From assembly GCA_963573385.1 (NCBI GenBank), contig CAUYLG010052173.1, positions 1-64,000 of the forward strand: a stretch of 64,000 nucleotides of DNA, in the 5' to 3' direction. The position numbers and the translations under genes are program-made. A model generated the notes under the pieces. The model worked only from the letters and a program-made list of their open reading frames with translations. It made no database searches and was not told where the DNA came from. This document shows positions 62,111-64,000 of this stretch, piece by piece (within the stretch, counting starts at the first letter, position 1; each line of letters starts with the position of its first letter). Source of the stretch: Cacajao melanocephalus. Its lineage: Eukaryota; Chordata; Mammalia; Primates; Pitheciidae.

Positions 62111-63309
62111 ACGTAAAGGAAAAAACCAAACTCTTTGCATAGGATGAGGGGCCATGTGATGAACAGAGGCATCTGTGAGTGTGTGAGTCCCAAGAGCCTG
62201 TGACTGCCAAGAAGTCCACTTTGGTGCTTATGCATTCGGAAGCCTTGAAAGAGCTCTGAGGTCTCTGTAGGGTCCCCCACAGCCGTATTTCTGCTAGCAT
62301 TTGTAGAAATCCCTCCCTCCCTGGCATGCCCCAAGCCAAATTCCAAGCAAGGCAGGAGCCAGGCTCTTCTAGAGGCCCAAGTACTACCCCAGTACCCTGG
62401 CTACCAGGGAGCTTTACAGATTAATATAGTCCCTTGGGAAATTCTGATTCCAGCATCCAGGAGAGCCCCATAGCTGGCCTATAATAAAATTTTAAGTGTA
62501 ATTGAATTTAATGAAATCCAGAGGAATCTAGGGGCTTGGAGTTGTCAAGAGGCCTACATTCCCACAGCCAGAAAAGAGCATGATCAAGGAGTTGATGTGC
62601 AGACCTCAGATATGCCAGGTCACAGAAGTCAGAGTAAGTGCACTTATGCAGATGATAAAAGCCCAACAAGGAAGTTTAGCAATAAAACTTAATGGCCTAG
62701 CAAATCACAATCAGGACACAAAATGCAGTGGGCTGGAGTCCTGCTCCCCTCATGCAACCCTCCTCCTCCAGCTGTCCCACAGCCAGGGACATCACGAAGG
62801 CCAGGCCCAGGAGGCTGGTGCTCAGGTCACGGCCGGCTCTATCCATCACCCTCGGCTCCCTAGGACAGGCGGGTGTCAAGGAGGGAGGCGTTTGCTCAGC
62901 TAGACCTTTCTCCTCCTCTGGGCCTGGCCAGGCTCCTCATCCTAAATTCTGTTTGTAGAAGTTTATTGCTTAGCCTTAGTGTCTTATTCAGGGCCAGAGG
63001 GAATTGATGTCAGAACTGAAAACCTTAACAATATCAAGAGAACCGTAGGCTATGTATGGGAAACTTTGGAACAGGATCCTTAAATGTTAGATTTTGGAGA
63101 CATTTTTCTCCTAGTGAGGTACAGAGGAGGCTACAAATGGTAGTGGGGAGGAGAGGAGAGGGGATGTGCACAGCAGCCAGCTTGGTTGCCAGTTCTACTA
63201 ATTAGAGGTATTTAGTCAAATTAAAACTATTTGAGTACAAGCCTTGACCCTTCCCCATAAAGAATTTAGTCTTGCCAAACCTGTGTGCACAGGTGTAAAC
63301 CCAACAACC

Positions 63310-64000
63310 AAGTCATGAGGTTAATTCATTCAGAAAGTGTATAGAGCAGCGTGGTCAGTATGAGGAATATGGTAGCAAACTAGACAAGACAGCTGAGCCC
63401 CTACTTGTGCATATGGAGCCTCCATTCCAGTTGAGGGGTTGAGCCGGGAATGAGTGAGCAGATTACTCCAGCTGCTTTGAGTACAATTAAGGAAGCAAAA
63501 CAGATTACTGGGCAAGGGCATGATGGCATGAGGTACCTTTGAGATAGGTGGTCAGGGAAGGTCTCCTAGAAGGTGAAGTTTGAGCGGAAGCCTGAGTGGC
63601 CAGTAAAAAGGGGGGTGAACCACACATAGACCTGGCTACCAGAACTGGCTCACTGGGAAGAGGAGCTGTGACCACCTTGCAACATCTGTCACAGACACGG
63701 GAAGCCAGCTGGGGTCAGTACCATGAGATCTCCAGATTCTGCAGGTCTCCAGGTGGGGGAAAGAACATGTTCCAGGTCGCTGAAGTAGAAATTAGCTTGG
63801 TGTGATTGGAAAAGAGAAAGAGAATCAGAAGCTGCAGTAGAAGTGACCTGAGTTGAAGTTAAAGGTGCGCAGAACTCAGAATGTGTGGGGTTTGTAGCCA
63901 AGTTTGAGTTTGAATCTACCTGTGATGGGAAGCCACTGGAAAGTTTTAAGCAAAGAGATTCGATGTGATTGATGTTTTGAAAAGATACTGTGGCTGCCCT
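63310..64000. repeat. Ancient L2-like repeat running off the window
   Basis: GGTGGTCAGGGAAGGTCTCC, GTTTGAGCGGAAGCCTGAG, GATGGGAAGCCACTGG and CTGTGGCTGCCC fit a mammal-wide old repeat; the interior is broken by unlike sequence. Confidence 0.4.

Overview
The window is nuclear DNA of a primate. It carries full and half-length Alu elements of J and S type, old L1, L2, MIR and DNA-transposon fossils, and one multi-exon gene on the + strand. All ten coding exons have GT-AG borders and join in frame with no stop. They encode about 289 residues of PDIA5 (PDIR), an endoplasmic-reticulum protein disulfide isomerase. Several residues differ from the human protein as I remember it (for example H211, Y227 and E243), so a non-human primate is likelier than human. 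A CpG-rich L1 5' end at the left edge is of a kind I loosely associate with New World monkeys. The species call is an inference.

Layout: 1-14545 is the 3' part of intron 1 (exon 1, with the start codon and promoter, lies upstream). Exon 2 is at 14546, exon 3 at 17670, exons 4 and 5 at 27479 and 27819, exon 6 at 32194, exon 7 at 36043, exon 8 at 41126, exons 9 and 10 at 47591 and 47797, and exon 11 at 54050-54186. The rest is the 5' part of intron 11. Exon 12 (second CxxC site) and the later exons are not in the window. The exons cover the end of the signal peptide, the non-catalytic N-terminal thioredoxin-like domain with its C85/C94 pair, the whole first catalytic domain with the C-S-M-C site, and the start of the second catalytic domain up to the half-codon before its CxxC. 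Residue numbers assume 14 codons in exon 1, as in human; this places C85, C94, C182 and C185 where the family has them.

Over 98 percent of the window is intronic. The right third, 52-62 kb, is densest in Alu. Features beyond ordinary intron are: an AluJ at 46.2-46.7 kb split by an insertion made of copies of two separate upstream segments; a (TG)19 tract starting 17 bases after the exon 10 donor; a seven-unit compound VNTR with CA cores at 30.8-31.2 kb; a close inverted Alu pair at 59.5-60.1 kb; a 5'-truncated Alu with target-site duplication inside another Alu at 54.8 kb; and a G-quadruplex motif just after exon 7. I found no second gene, no structural RNA gene, no intact mobile element, and no sign of a new biochemical system. 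Repeat borders are by eye, within about 5-20 bases.
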